A DNA stretch of 5,771 bases from Nitrospinota bacterium (lineage in GTDB: Bacteria; Nitrospinota_A; UBA7883; JADGGD01), in contig JADGCD010000138.1 in assembly GCA_015229165.1 (NCBI GenBank), forward strand, positions 1-5,771, read 5' to 3'. Positions 1-5,269 of this stretch are shown here, in pieces. The notes under the pieces were generated by a model. The model was not told the DNA's origin. It was given only the letters and a program-made list of their open reading frames with translations, and searched no databases. The position numbers and the translations under genes were made by a program. How positions within the stretch are numbered: position 1 is the stretch's first letter; every line of letters begins with the position of its first letter.

Positions 1-205
1 TCCGGCGCCGGGCAGCACCTCTTCCCCGCCGGTCAGTTTCGGCAGGGTCAACACCGGCGCGGGGGGGGGTGGCCCCCTCCTCCGGGTGGGCGTGGTTGTC
101 GATGGTGGCGCTCGCCACCAGATAGCCGAGCGCCGCAACCACGCCGATGACCGCCATCGACCGGGCGCTGAACATGGGCGAGTTGAAGAACGATTTTCTT
201 TCCAT
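1..205 (-). CDS. Membrane-anchored protein, N-terminal part only, frame broken at a G9 run
   Basis: This is the beginning of a minus-strand gene that runs off the left edge. The first 48 or so codons read naturally: a short basic N terminus (MERKSFFNSP), then a hydrophobic segment at about residues 17-35 (MAVIGVVAALGYLVASATI) that looks like a single signal anchor, then a polar linker. At the homopolymer at 61-69 the reading frame becomes implausible (Arg/Gly-rich). Removing one base from the run restores a sensible continuation, APVLTLPKLTGGEEVLPGAG. That stretch resembles the first strand and turn of membrane-anchored thioredoxin-like proteins (TlpA/ResA type), but it is too short for a firm family call. 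No clear Shine-Dalgarno precedes the ATG at 205. A second in-frame ATG (residue 11, at 175) is an alternative start, also without a good ribosome site. The frameshift may be a sequencing error or a real slippery tract. Confidence 0.55.
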   Translation of the reverse strand, partial: MERKSFFNSPMFSARSMAVIGVVAALGYLVASATIDNHAHPEEGATPPRAGVDPAETDRRGRGAARRR

Positions 206-247
206 CAGGCTATTATACCGGTATCCGTCATCCTCCCCGAGGCGCCC
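206..247. promoter_or_regulatory. Divergent promoter region with a perfect -10 box
   Basis: These 42 bases separate two divergent genes and contain an AT-rich island in otherwise GC-rich DNA. On the minus strand, 217-212 reads TATAAT, a perfect sigma70 -10 hexamer. The transcript would be expected to begin about at position 205, the A of the upstream gene's ATG, so that mRNA could be leaderless. No good -35 box lies 16-18 bp upstream (best about 2 of 6 matches). On the plus strand the same bases read TATTAT at 211-216 (5 of 6 matches), so the island could serve both directions, with a plus start near 223; again I see no well-placed -35. The box is seen; its use is inferred. Confidence 0.4.
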
Positions 248-940
248 ATGGAACCGATCTCCCCCGACCCGGCCACCTTCGCCCTGCCGAAGGGGACGGT
301 CGCCTTCTTCCGCTCCCTTGCGGCCAACAACAACCGCGCCTGGTTCGACGAACACCGGGACGACTACCGGGCGCAGGTGGTGGCGCCCGCCATGGCGTTG
401 ACGACCCTGCTGGGAGAGGCGTTCGAAAACCGGGTCGAGAAGCTGCGCTACGAGCCACGGGTCGACGGGTCGATCTTCCGCCTGAACCGGGACGTCCGTT
501 TCTCGAAAGAGAAAAGCCCCTACAAGACCAATCTGGGGGTCTTCGTCTGGTGCGGCGCCGGGAAAAAGATGGACTCCGCCGGGCTCTACTTCCACCTCTC
601 CCCCGACGAGATCTTCGTCGGCTCGGGCATCTACCGCGTCCCGCCGGAGAAGCTCGACCGGTTCCGCCGGTTCGTGGACGCCAAGGGGAAGTTGCTGGCC
701 GACGCTGTCGAGACCGCCGAGAGGCAAAAGTTTGCGCTGGAGGGGGAGACCACCGTCCGCGTTCCGAAAGGGTTCCCCGCCGACCACCCGCACGCCCGGT
801 TTCTGCGCCACAAGGGGTTCTACTTGTCGAAATCGCTCCCGGTCTCTGCGGCCACAAAAAAGGGATTCGGCGCGAAGCTGATCCGCGAATTGGAGCCGAC
901 GGTTCCCTTCCTGAACCTGCTGGCGAAGGGGCTTGGTTAG
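248..940 (+). CDS. DUF2461 / TIGR02453 family protein
   Basis: A 230-residue protein matching, by motif recall, the DUF2461 (TIGR02453) family, which is widespread and has no settled function. Recognisable stretches are FFRSLAANNNRAWFDEHRDDY at about 20-40 (family pattern F..L..NN...WF.....Y), FRLNRDVRFSKEKSPYKTN at 77-95, and AGLYFHLSPDEIFVGSGIYR at 111-130, with a basic C-terminal part (GFYLSKSLP, 190-198). The length fits the family (about 220). No signal peptide or membrane segment is visible, so it is probably cytoplasmic. The frame is open from 86, but the ATG at 248 is chosen because family similarity begins just after it and GAGG at 239-242 sits 5 nt upstream; residues before it look like out-of-frame sequence. 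It is transcribed divergently from the gene at 1-205 and convergently with the nitroreductase gene. The family assignment is fairly safe; the function is unknown. Confidence 0.85.
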   Translation: MEPISPDPATFALPKGTVAFFRSLAANNNRAWFDEHRDDYRAQVVAPAMALTTLLGEAFENRVEKLRYEPRVDGSIFRLNRDVRFSKEKSPYKTNLGVFVWCGAGKKMDSAGLYFHLSPDEIFVGSGIYRVPPEKLDRFRRFVDAKGKLLADAVETAERQKFALEGETTVRVPKGFPADHPHARFLRHKGFYLSKSLPVSAATKKGFGAKLIRELEPTVPFLNLLAKGLG

Positions 941-949
941 GCCCCCCCC
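920..949 (+). repeat. Imperfect direct repeat, copy 1 (spans the DUF2461 stop codon)
   Basis: Positions 920-940 match 1023-1043 at 19 of 21 bases, and both copies are followed by a C run (eight C at 942-949 here, seven in copy 2). This copy encodes the last residues of the DUF2461 protein (LAKGLG, stop). It can fold as GGGGC (928-932) with GCCCC (941-945) around an 8-nt loop that holds the stop codon. Confidence 0.7.
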
Positions 950-1022
950 GACCGAGGCGGCGAAGACGCCGGACGCAACGAGGGGACCGCAGGGCCCCTC
1001 GCCCCCCCCCCCGCGGAGGGGG

Positions 1023-1050
1023 CTGGCCAAGGGGCTGGGTTAGCCCCCCC
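1023..1050 (+). repeat. Imperfect direct repeat, copy 2 (intergenic)
   Basis: This is the second copy of the 21-bp unit that ends the DUF2461 gene, 103 bp downstream, with differences at 1028 and 1037 only, followed by seven C. Here the fold is better: GGGGCT (1031-1036) pairs with AGCCCC (1042-1047) around a 5-nt loop. It lies just before the stop codon of the convergent nitroreductase gene. Confidence 0.65.
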
Positions 1051-1060
1051 TGTGAAGGGG
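1047..1060 (+). terminator. Small GNRA-loop hairpin, possible terminator for the DUF2461 gene
   Basis: CCCCT (1047-1051) pairs with AGGGG (1056-1060) around GTGA, a GNRA tetraloop when transcribed from the plus strand, followed by TTCAGTCCTT, a weak T-rich tail. On the minus strand the same stem lies immediately after the nitroreductase stop codon but has no T tail. The stem is only 5 bp, so termination is inferred from structure and convergent context. Confidence 0.35.
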
Positions 1061-1061
1061 T

Positions 1062-1652
1062 TCAGTCCTTCGGAATCCCCTCGAAATAGACCGTTTCGTC
1101 CTGCGATTTTCGGGGAGAGGGGAACTCCTTCTCCCGCAGATCGTCGGGAAGCGTCGCCGGGTCTCCCTTGTGGCCGAGAGCGATCCCGCATATGACCGTA
1201 TAGATATTCGGATCGACACCGAGTCGCCGGTGAATCCCCTCCACGTCGATCCCGGCCATGGCGTGGGTATAGAGCCCCATCTTTCGCGCCTGCAACGCCA
1301 CGCTCATCCAGGCCGCCCCCGCGTCGAAGAGGGCGGTCCGGTTCTCCTTGCCATCCAGGGTAAAGGCCCGTTTCGCCATAAGGAACGCGAGCGCCGGAGC
1401 GCTGTCCGCCCATACCCTGTTGAAGGGGTTGAGCTGCTCCCGGAAGAGGGTCAGCAAATCTCCCCCGTCGGCCACGAGAAACCGCCACGGCTGTTCGTTG
1501 AAAGCCGACGGCGCCCACCGGGCCGCTTCGAAGATCACCCGCAGATACTCCCGGGGGATCGGTCTCGGGTCGAACGCCCGGGGGGACCACCGGTCGGGGA
1601 AGAGAGAGTCCACCGGATATTCGGGAATGCGGGGAGGCGGGGGATTTTCCAT
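1062..1652 (-). CDS. Nitroreductase-family FMN-dependent oxidoreductase
   Basis: A 196-residue protein of the nitroreductase superfamily: FMN enzymes, usually homodimeric and cytoplasmic, that use NAD(P)H to reduce nitroaromatics, quinones or other acceptors. The N-terminal FMN-phosphate motif is clear (RWSPRAF, residues 21-27, with the R-S-R pattern). So is the second signature, PSAFNEQPW, at 48-56. Further landmarks are FDAGAAWMSVALQARKMGL (109-127), the usual central helix, and VICGIALGHKGD (153-164) near the end. The length is normal. The frame stays open to 1724, but the ATG at 1652 is preferred: AGGAG (complement of 1659-1663) lies 6 nt upstream and the motifs follow closely. A good promoter stands at 1681-1709. 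It is a single gene, divergent from the HD-GYP regulator. The natural substrate cannot be read from the sequence. Confidence 0.9.
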   Translation of the reverse strand: MENPPPPRIPEYPVDSLFPDRWSPRAFDPRPIPREYLRVIFEAARWAPSAFNEQPWRFLVADGGDLLTLFREQLNPFNRVWADSAPALAFLMAKRAFTLDGKENRTALFDAGAAWMSVALQARKMGLYTHAMAGIDVEGIHRRLGVDPNIYTVICGIALGHKGDPATLPDDLREKEFPSPRKSQDETVYFEGIPKD

Positions 1653-1680
1653 CGGCGGCTCCTGCGGCGCGGTTCGCCCG

Positions 1681-1709
1681 ACTATGCCCACCCCCCGCCT
1701 CGCTGTCAA
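1681..1709 (-). promoter_or_regulatory. Sigma70-type promoter for the nitroreductase gene
   Basis: On the minus strand, TTGACA (complement of 1704-1709) is a perfect -35 box. It is separated by exactly 17 bp from CATAGT (complement of 1681-1686), which matches 4 of 6 bases of the -10 consensus. Transcription would begin near 1674, giving a leader of about 22 nt that includes the AGGAG ribosome site. I see no comparable promoter facing the HD-GYP gene in the same 124-bp intergenic region. Confidence 0.6.
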
Positions 1710-1776
1710 GTGGGTAGCGCACAATCCCGTTCCGTGTCAGCATGAGAGGGGACTGGCCTCAACGGGAGAGCGGAGC

Positions 1777-2892
1777 ATGGACGACGGCGACGACGGCAAA
1801 AAACGGGTGCTGGCCGTGGACGACGACCCCTCCATGCGCCTGCTGATCGGCCTCTATCTGGCCAAGATGGGCTACGAAACCGTGGAGGCCGCCGACGGCG
1901 ACGCGGCCCTTGCGATCCTCGAAGCCGACGACGCGCTCGACCTGGTCCTGCTCGACATGAACATGCCGGGACGCACCGGGCTGGAGACGCTGGCCGCCAT
2001 CACCCATGACCGCTCCCGCCCCCATCCGCCGGTCATCGTCGTCTCCGGCGACAGCGACAAGGAGCATGTGCTGGCCGCCATCCGGCTGGGCGCCCGGGAC
2101 TACGTGGTCAAACCGTTCGTTCCGGCGCCCTTCCTCCACCGGGTCTCCCGCTGGGTCAACAGCCGGACCGAACGGGAGTGGGACCGGCTCGACCCCCACG
2201 TCAGCCGGGTGCTGAAAGTCACCATGGAGGCGCTTGACACCGCCTGGCGCAACGGCGAGCAGGGGGCGCCGGTCGATTACGCCCCCTTCGCCGAGATCGG
2301 CGACACTTTGGCCGACGTCGCCTCCTCCACCGACACCGCCGCCACCCTGCTGGAGGCCATCCGCCGTCACGACGGCTACACCTTCGTCCACAGCGTCCGG
2401 ACCGGAACCTATCTCGCCCTCTTCGCCCGGGCCATGGGGTTCGACCGGGCCCGGACCGCCACCGTGGCCGCCGGGGGGACACTGCACGACATCGGCAAAT
2501 CCCGCACGCCGCTGGAGATTTTGAACAAACCCGGCCCCTTCGATCCGGACGAGTGGCTCGTGATGAAAGAACACGTCACCCACACCATCGACATCCTCCG
2601 CGGCTCCGCAGACATTCCCGCCGACGTGCTGGAGATCGCCTGGAGCCACCACGAGAAGCTGGACGGAACCGGCTATCCCCGGGGGTTGAAGGGGGACGAG
2701 CTCTCCCCCCTGACCCGTATGGCCTCCATCGTCGACGCCTACGTCGCCCTCACCGACCGGCGGGTCTACAAACCGGCCATGCCCCCCGAAAAGGCGCTGG
2801 CCATCCTCGCCGACGACACGAACCACTTCGACCCGGCGCTGGTGACGGTCTTCCGGGAGGGGGTCTTCCGCAAAAGAGGGGACGGGGGGTAA
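1777..2892 (+). CDS. Response regulator with HD-GYP output domain (c-di-GMP phosphodiesterase type)
   Basis: A 371-residue two-domain signalling protein. Residues about 9-128 form a CheY-like receiver: acidic pocket D15-D17, phospho-acceptor D60 (LVLLDMNMPG), S90 in VVSGDS, and K112 in VVKPF. A linker of about 70 residues follows. The HD-GYP domain (about 195-365) is complete by eye: H205, H237-D238 in LHDIGK, H266, HHEKLDGTGYP at 291-301, and D320 with RVYK at 329-332. HD-GYP proteins hydrolyse c-di-GMP to pGpG or GMP at a metal centre, so phosphorylation of D60 by a partner kinase probably controls that activity. It is cytoplasmic, with no membrane segment. The ATG at 1777 is chosen because the receiver begins just after it and GGGAG (1764-1768) lies 8 nt upstream; the open frame back to 1348 overlaps the divergent nitroreductase gene antisense. 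The B12-protein gene follows after 52 bp. No cognate kinase is complete in the window; the GAF protein at the right end is a candidate. Confidence 0.93.
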   Translation: MDDGDDGKKRVLAVDDDPSMRLLIGLYLAKMGYETVEAADGDAALAILEADDALDLVLLDMNMPGRTGLETLAAITHDRSRPHPPVIVVSGDSDKEHVLAAIRLGARDYVVKPFVPAPFLHRVSRWVNSRTEREWDRLDPHVSRVLKVTMEALDTAWRNGEQGAPVDYAPFAEIGDTLADVASSTDTAATLLEAIRRHDGYTFVHSVRTGTYLALFARAMGFDRARTATVAAGGTLHDIGKSRTPLEILNKPGPFDPDEWLVMKEHVTHTIDILRGSADIPADVLEIAWSHHEKLDGTGYPRGLKGDELSPLTRMASIVDAYVALTDRRVYKPAMPPEKALAILADDTNHFDPALVTVFREGVFRKRGDGG

Positions 2893-2935
2893 TCCGTTCG
2901 CCCCTCACCACCGTTTTGGGGGTACCATTGAGGCA

Positions 2936-2939
2936 GAGG
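2936..2939 (+). promoter_or_regulatory. Ribosome binding site that favours a GTG start
   Basis: GAGG, followed by three more G, sits 5 nt before the GTG at 2945, the same motif and spacing as before the DUF2461 start. The in-frame ATG at 2978 has only AGG at 2972-2974, 3 nt away. This favours GTG as the start of the B12-binding protein. Confidence 0.5.
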
Positions 2940-2944
2940 GGGAC

Positions 2945-3643
2945 GTGGGTGGTCCCCTCGTCATTCCGGTCAGGGACATGCTCCACGAAATCATTCGGCG
3001 GTACAACGAGGCGGTCTACGACACCGACCGGCCCCGCGCCATGAAGGTGATCGACGAGGCGGTGGCGGCAGGCGTCACCCCGGAAGAGGTGGTCTTCTCC
3101 GTCGTCATTCCGGGGCTGGAGGGGATGATCGACTCCATCTCGAAAAAGTTCACCCACAACCTGGCGCAGCACTTCATGGCCGCGCAGATCGCCGCGGCGG
3201 TCACCGACGCCATGGTGGCCCGCTTCGCCGTTCCCCCCGCCTCCGAGGGGAGGGTGGTCATCGGCAACGCCCACGGCGACATCCACTCCCTCGGCAAGCG
3301 GATCGTCATCGGCTGCCTGCGCGCCCTGATGATCGACGTCGTCGATCTGGGGGTCAACGTGGCGCCGGAAGATTTCGTCGATGCGGCGGTAAAACAGGAA
3401 GCCGGGGTCATCGCCATCTCGTCGCTGATGGTCCACACCGCCCGGGGACCCAAAGGCCCCGTGGGGGTCCGGCAGCTCCTGCGCGCCATGGATTTGGAAG
3501 GGCGGATCAAAATCGTGGTGGGGGGCGCCGCCTACCGCTTCAACGAAAACCTCTACACCATCGTCGAAGCCGACGCGTGGGCCCCCGACGGCATTTCCGC
3601 CGGGCGGGTGATCCTCGACCTGCTCAGGGAGCGCAAACCATGA
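2945..3643 (+). CDS. Corrinoid (B12)-binding protein of the methyltransferase corrinoid-protein type
   Basis: A 232-residue protein with the two-part build of MtaC/MtbC/MttC and the MetH cobalamin module. Residues about 12-95 are a helical cap domain (typical LIPGLEGMI-like segment at 54-62, then KFTHNLAQHFMAAQIAAAV). Residues about 102-232 are a Rossmann-like B12 domain. The binding signature DxHxxG is intact (D112, H114, G117 in GDIHSLG), so base-off/His-on cobalamin with H114 as lower ligand is expected. The later landmarks are also present: SSLM at 159-162 and VVGGAA at 191-196. In known systems this protein carries the methyl group between two methyltransferases in the cytoplasm. The GTG start is preferred on its ribosome site; an ATG at 2978 would give 221 residues and still keep both domains. 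The stop overlaps the next gene's start (ATGA). No cobalamin riboswitch fits in the 52-bp leader. The family is secure; the substrate is unknown. Confidence 0.9.
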   Translation: MGGPLVIPVRDMLHEIIRRYNEAVYDTDRPRAMKVIDEAVAAGVTPEEVVFSVVIPGLEGMIDSISKKFTHNLAQHFMAAQIAAAVTDAMVARFAVPPASEGRVVIGNAHGDIHSLGKRIVIGCLRALMIDVVDLGVNVAPEDFVDAAVKQEAGVIAISSLMVHTARGPKGPVGVRQLLRAMDLEGRIKIVVGGAAYRFNENLYTIVEADAWAPDGISAGRVILDLLRERKP

Positions 3644-4671
3644 CCACCGGAATGGAACGGCTCCTCGCCGCAGCCTCGGGCCGAACGTCGGACCGGATCC
3701 CGATCTTCGTCAACATGAGCGACCAGGGCGCCCCGACCTTGGGCCTGAGCATCGAAGAGTATTTCAGGAGCGGCGAGGCGGTGGCCGAGGCGCAACTGGC
3801 GATGCGGGAGAAGTACGATTACGACAACCTCTGGTCCCTCTTCTATGTCGGCAAGGAGGCCGAGCTTCTGGGGTGCAAGGAGATTCTCTTCTCCGAATAC
3901 GGCCCCCCCAACGTGCTCGATTTCATTCTGAAGAAACCGGAGGACATCCACCGGCTGGTCATCCCCGACGACATCGGCGCCCTGCCGGAATTCGCCGAGC
4001 AGAAGAAGTGCCTCCAGATCCTGAAGCGGGAGTCGGCGGGACGGTGGCCCGTCTGCGCCTATCTGACCGCCTCCATGACCATGCCGGCGTTGCTGATGGG
4101 GATGGAGCGGTGGATGGATCTCGCCCTCAACGGCCCCTTCTCCCTGCGGGACGAGCTGCTGGGCAAGCTTTCCGACTTCTTCCGCCGACAGGTCCGGGCC
4201 ATCCGGGAGGCGGGGGCCGACATCCTGATCTACGCCAACCCCTTCGGCTCCACCGACTTCGTGCCGATGAAGTTCTTCGAAGAGACCAGCGTCCCCTGGA
4301 TGGAGCGGGACGTCACCGACACCGGCGTGGCCGACATGGTCTACTACTGCGGCATGGCCCGCCTCGGCGAGGCGCTGACCCCGGTCATGGAGCGGCTCAA
4401 GTTCCCCACCTACTACCTCTCGCCGCTGGACGACATCGCCGCCGGGAAAAAGGTTATCGGCGGACGGGGGCTGACCGCCGGGGTCATCAACGACATCGAA
4501 CTGATCGACTGGACCCCGGAAGAGGTCCGGGCCGAGGTGAAGCGGATGCTGGCCGCCGGGATGCCGGGGGGGAAGTTCTTCTTCGGCACCGGCGTCATGC
4601 CCTTCGCCATCCCGGAGGCGAACATCCGGGCCATGGTGGAGGCGGCCAAAGAGTTCGGCGCCCAGGGGTAA
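3640..4671 (+). CDS. URO-D-fold methyltransferase-like protein (MtaA/CmuA/HemE superfamily)
   Basis: A 343-residue protein of the uroporphyrinogen decarboxylase superfamily, which includes HemE and the methylcobamide:thiol methyltransferases MtaA/MtbA and CmuA. Landmarks: N-terminal MERLLAAASGRTSDRIPIF (5-23), EEYFRSGEAVAEAQLAMREKYDYD (39-62), FSEYGPPNVLDFILKKPEDI (84-103), then EAGADILIYANPFGST (190-205), YYCGM (235-239), and the C-terminal helix PEANIRAMVEAAKEFG (325-340). Its place right after a corrinoid protein favours a methyl-transfer role over haem synthesis. MtaA/MtbA bind zinc through H-x-C and a distant Cys. Here the first pair reads Y235-x-C237, and the last position, in FGTGVMP (315-321), appears to be V319. 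Only one ligand seems kept, so the usual thiol activation may be lost or altered. The ATG overlaps the upstream stop; AGGGAG (3626-3631) lies 8 nt before it. The fold is secure; the reaction is open. Confidence 0.85.
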   Translation: MTTGMERLLAAASGRTSDRIPIFVNMSDQGAPTLGLSIEEYFRSGEAVAEAQLAMREKYDYDNLWSLFYVGKEAELLGCKEILFSEYGPPNVLDFILKKPEDIHRLVIPDDIGALPEFAEQKKCLQILKRESAGRWPVCAYLTASMTMPALLMGMERWMDLALNGPFSLRDELLGKLSDFFRRQVRAIREAGADILIYANPFGSTDFVPMKFFEETSVPWMERDVTDTGVADMVYYCGMARLGEALTPVMERLKFPTYYLSPLDDIAAGKKVIGGRGLTAGVINDIELIDWTPEEVRAEVKRMLAAGMPGGKFFFGTGVMPFAIPEANIRAMVEAAKEFGAQG

Positions 4672-4675
4672 GGTC

Positions 4676-5269
4676 ATGGCAGTCCCTCCCTTCACCCTCA
4701 TCGCCTGCGGCGTGCTGCAGCGGGAGATCGTCCATCTGGTCGAAAAGAACCGGTGGCCCGCCCGGATCGAGCTCCTCCCCCCGTCGCTGCACAACGACGT
4801 CGAAGAGCTGGAGCGGCGCCTCGTCGCCGCGCTGGACCGCCACGCCGGGGCGCCGATCCTCCTCTATTACGGACACTGCCACCCGCTGATGGAAGAGCTG
4901 GCCGACCGTCCCGGCGTCGTCCGGATGGACCGGGAAAATTGCGTCGCCTCCCTCCTCGGCGACGACTCCTATTTCGACGAGTTGGGCAAGGGGACCTACT
5001 TCCTCCTCGAAGAGTGGGCGAAAGGGTGGCGCGAGGCGATGGCCGAGACCTTCGGCGACCACCCGGAGGCGATCCGTGAAATCTTCACCGACGCCCACCG
5101 GCGGATGGTGGCCCTGGTCACCCCGGTCTCGGGCGACTATGCCACGGCGGCGCACGAGGCGGCCCGCCAGACGGGGCTGCCGCTGGAATGGCGGAACGTC
5201 GACCTCTCCCGGCTGGAGGAGGCGCTGGCCGGAGGGGTGGCCCGGCTGTTCCCGGAGGGACGCCCATGA
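4676..5269 (+). CDS. DUF1638 family protein
   Basis: A 197-residue protein recognised as DUF1638 from its ordered motifs: IACGVL at 9-14, SLHN at 37-40, LYYGHCHP at 63-70, RENCVASLLG at 86-95 and GTYFLLEEW at 106-114. Three cysteines, C11, C68 and C89, sit in these motifs. As I recall, the family keeps Cys at these places, so a metal or corrinoid-related site is a reasonable guess but not shown. DUF1638 genes are often found beside corrinoid methyltransferase genes in methylotrophic archaea and anaerobic bacteria, and the biochemical role is not established. There is no signal peptide or membrane segment. The gene begins 4 nt after the methyltransferase stop, with GGGG at 4665-4668 as a possible ribosome site, and its stop overlaps the next start (ATGA), so translation of all four genes is probably coupled. 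Confidence 0.82.
   Translation: MAVPPFTLIACGVLQREIVHLVEKNRWPARIELLPPSLHNDVEELERRLVAALDRHAGAPILLYYGHCHPLMEELADRPGVVRMDRENCVASLLGDDSYFDELGKGTYFLLEEWAKGWREAMAETFGDHPEAIREIFTDAHRRMVALVTPVSGDYATAAHEAARQTGLPLEWRNVDLSRLEEALAGGVARLFPEGRP

Larger units (their letters stand above)
941..1061. other. Convergent intergenic region with hairpins and C runs
   Basis: No gene is supported in these 121 bases. They hold several short hairpins: CGGCG/CGCCG (958-962 with 967-971, AAGA loop), CGAGGGG/CCCCTCG (979-985 with 995-1001, 9-nt loop), GGGGCT/AGCCCC (1031-1036 with 1042-1047), and a GNRA-capped hairpin at 1047-1060. C runs of 8, 11 and 7 bases lie at 942-949, 1002-1012 and 1044-1050. Since the genes on both sides converge here, the likely job is bidirectional transcription termination. 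The C runs are also places where read or assembly errors are likely. Confidence 0.6.

Noticed and set aside
86..247. N-terminal extension of the DUF2461 frame
   Set aside because: It overlaps the oppositely oriented gene at 1-205, shows no family similarity, and the ATG at 248 has its own ribosome site.
937..1743. 268-codon minus-strand frame overlapping the nitroreductase gene in another frame
   Set aside because: The nitroreductase frame carries clear FMN motifs and a good ribosome site; this one is Arg/Gly/Pro rich and motif-free.
1348..1776. N-terminal extension of the HD-GYP frame
   Set aside because: It is antisense to the nitroreductase gene and its promoter; the receiver domain begins just after the ATG at 1777.
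1759..2826. 355-codon open frame on the minus strand opposite the HD-GYP gene
   Set aside because: It is antisense to a gene with every expected receiver and HD-GYP residue, and it shows low-complexity Gly/Val/Asp composition without motifs.
2893..2944. Possible cobalamin riboswitch before the B12-binding gene
   Set aside because: The 52-bp gap is far too short for a cobalamin riboswitch and no B12-box-like sequence is seen.
3640..4671. Authentic HemE (haem-pathway uroporphyrinogen decarboxylase)
   Set aside because: The neighbours are a corrinoid protein and DUF1638 rather than haem genes, and the N-terminal HemE-type arginine-rich substrate motif is not evident.
3553..4794. 413-codon open frame on the minus strand opposite the methyltransferase-like gene
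   Set aside because: Its composition (Gly, Asp, His, Val and Arg rich, no recognisable motif) is what antisense of a high-GC gene gives, and it crosses three well-supported plus-strand genes.
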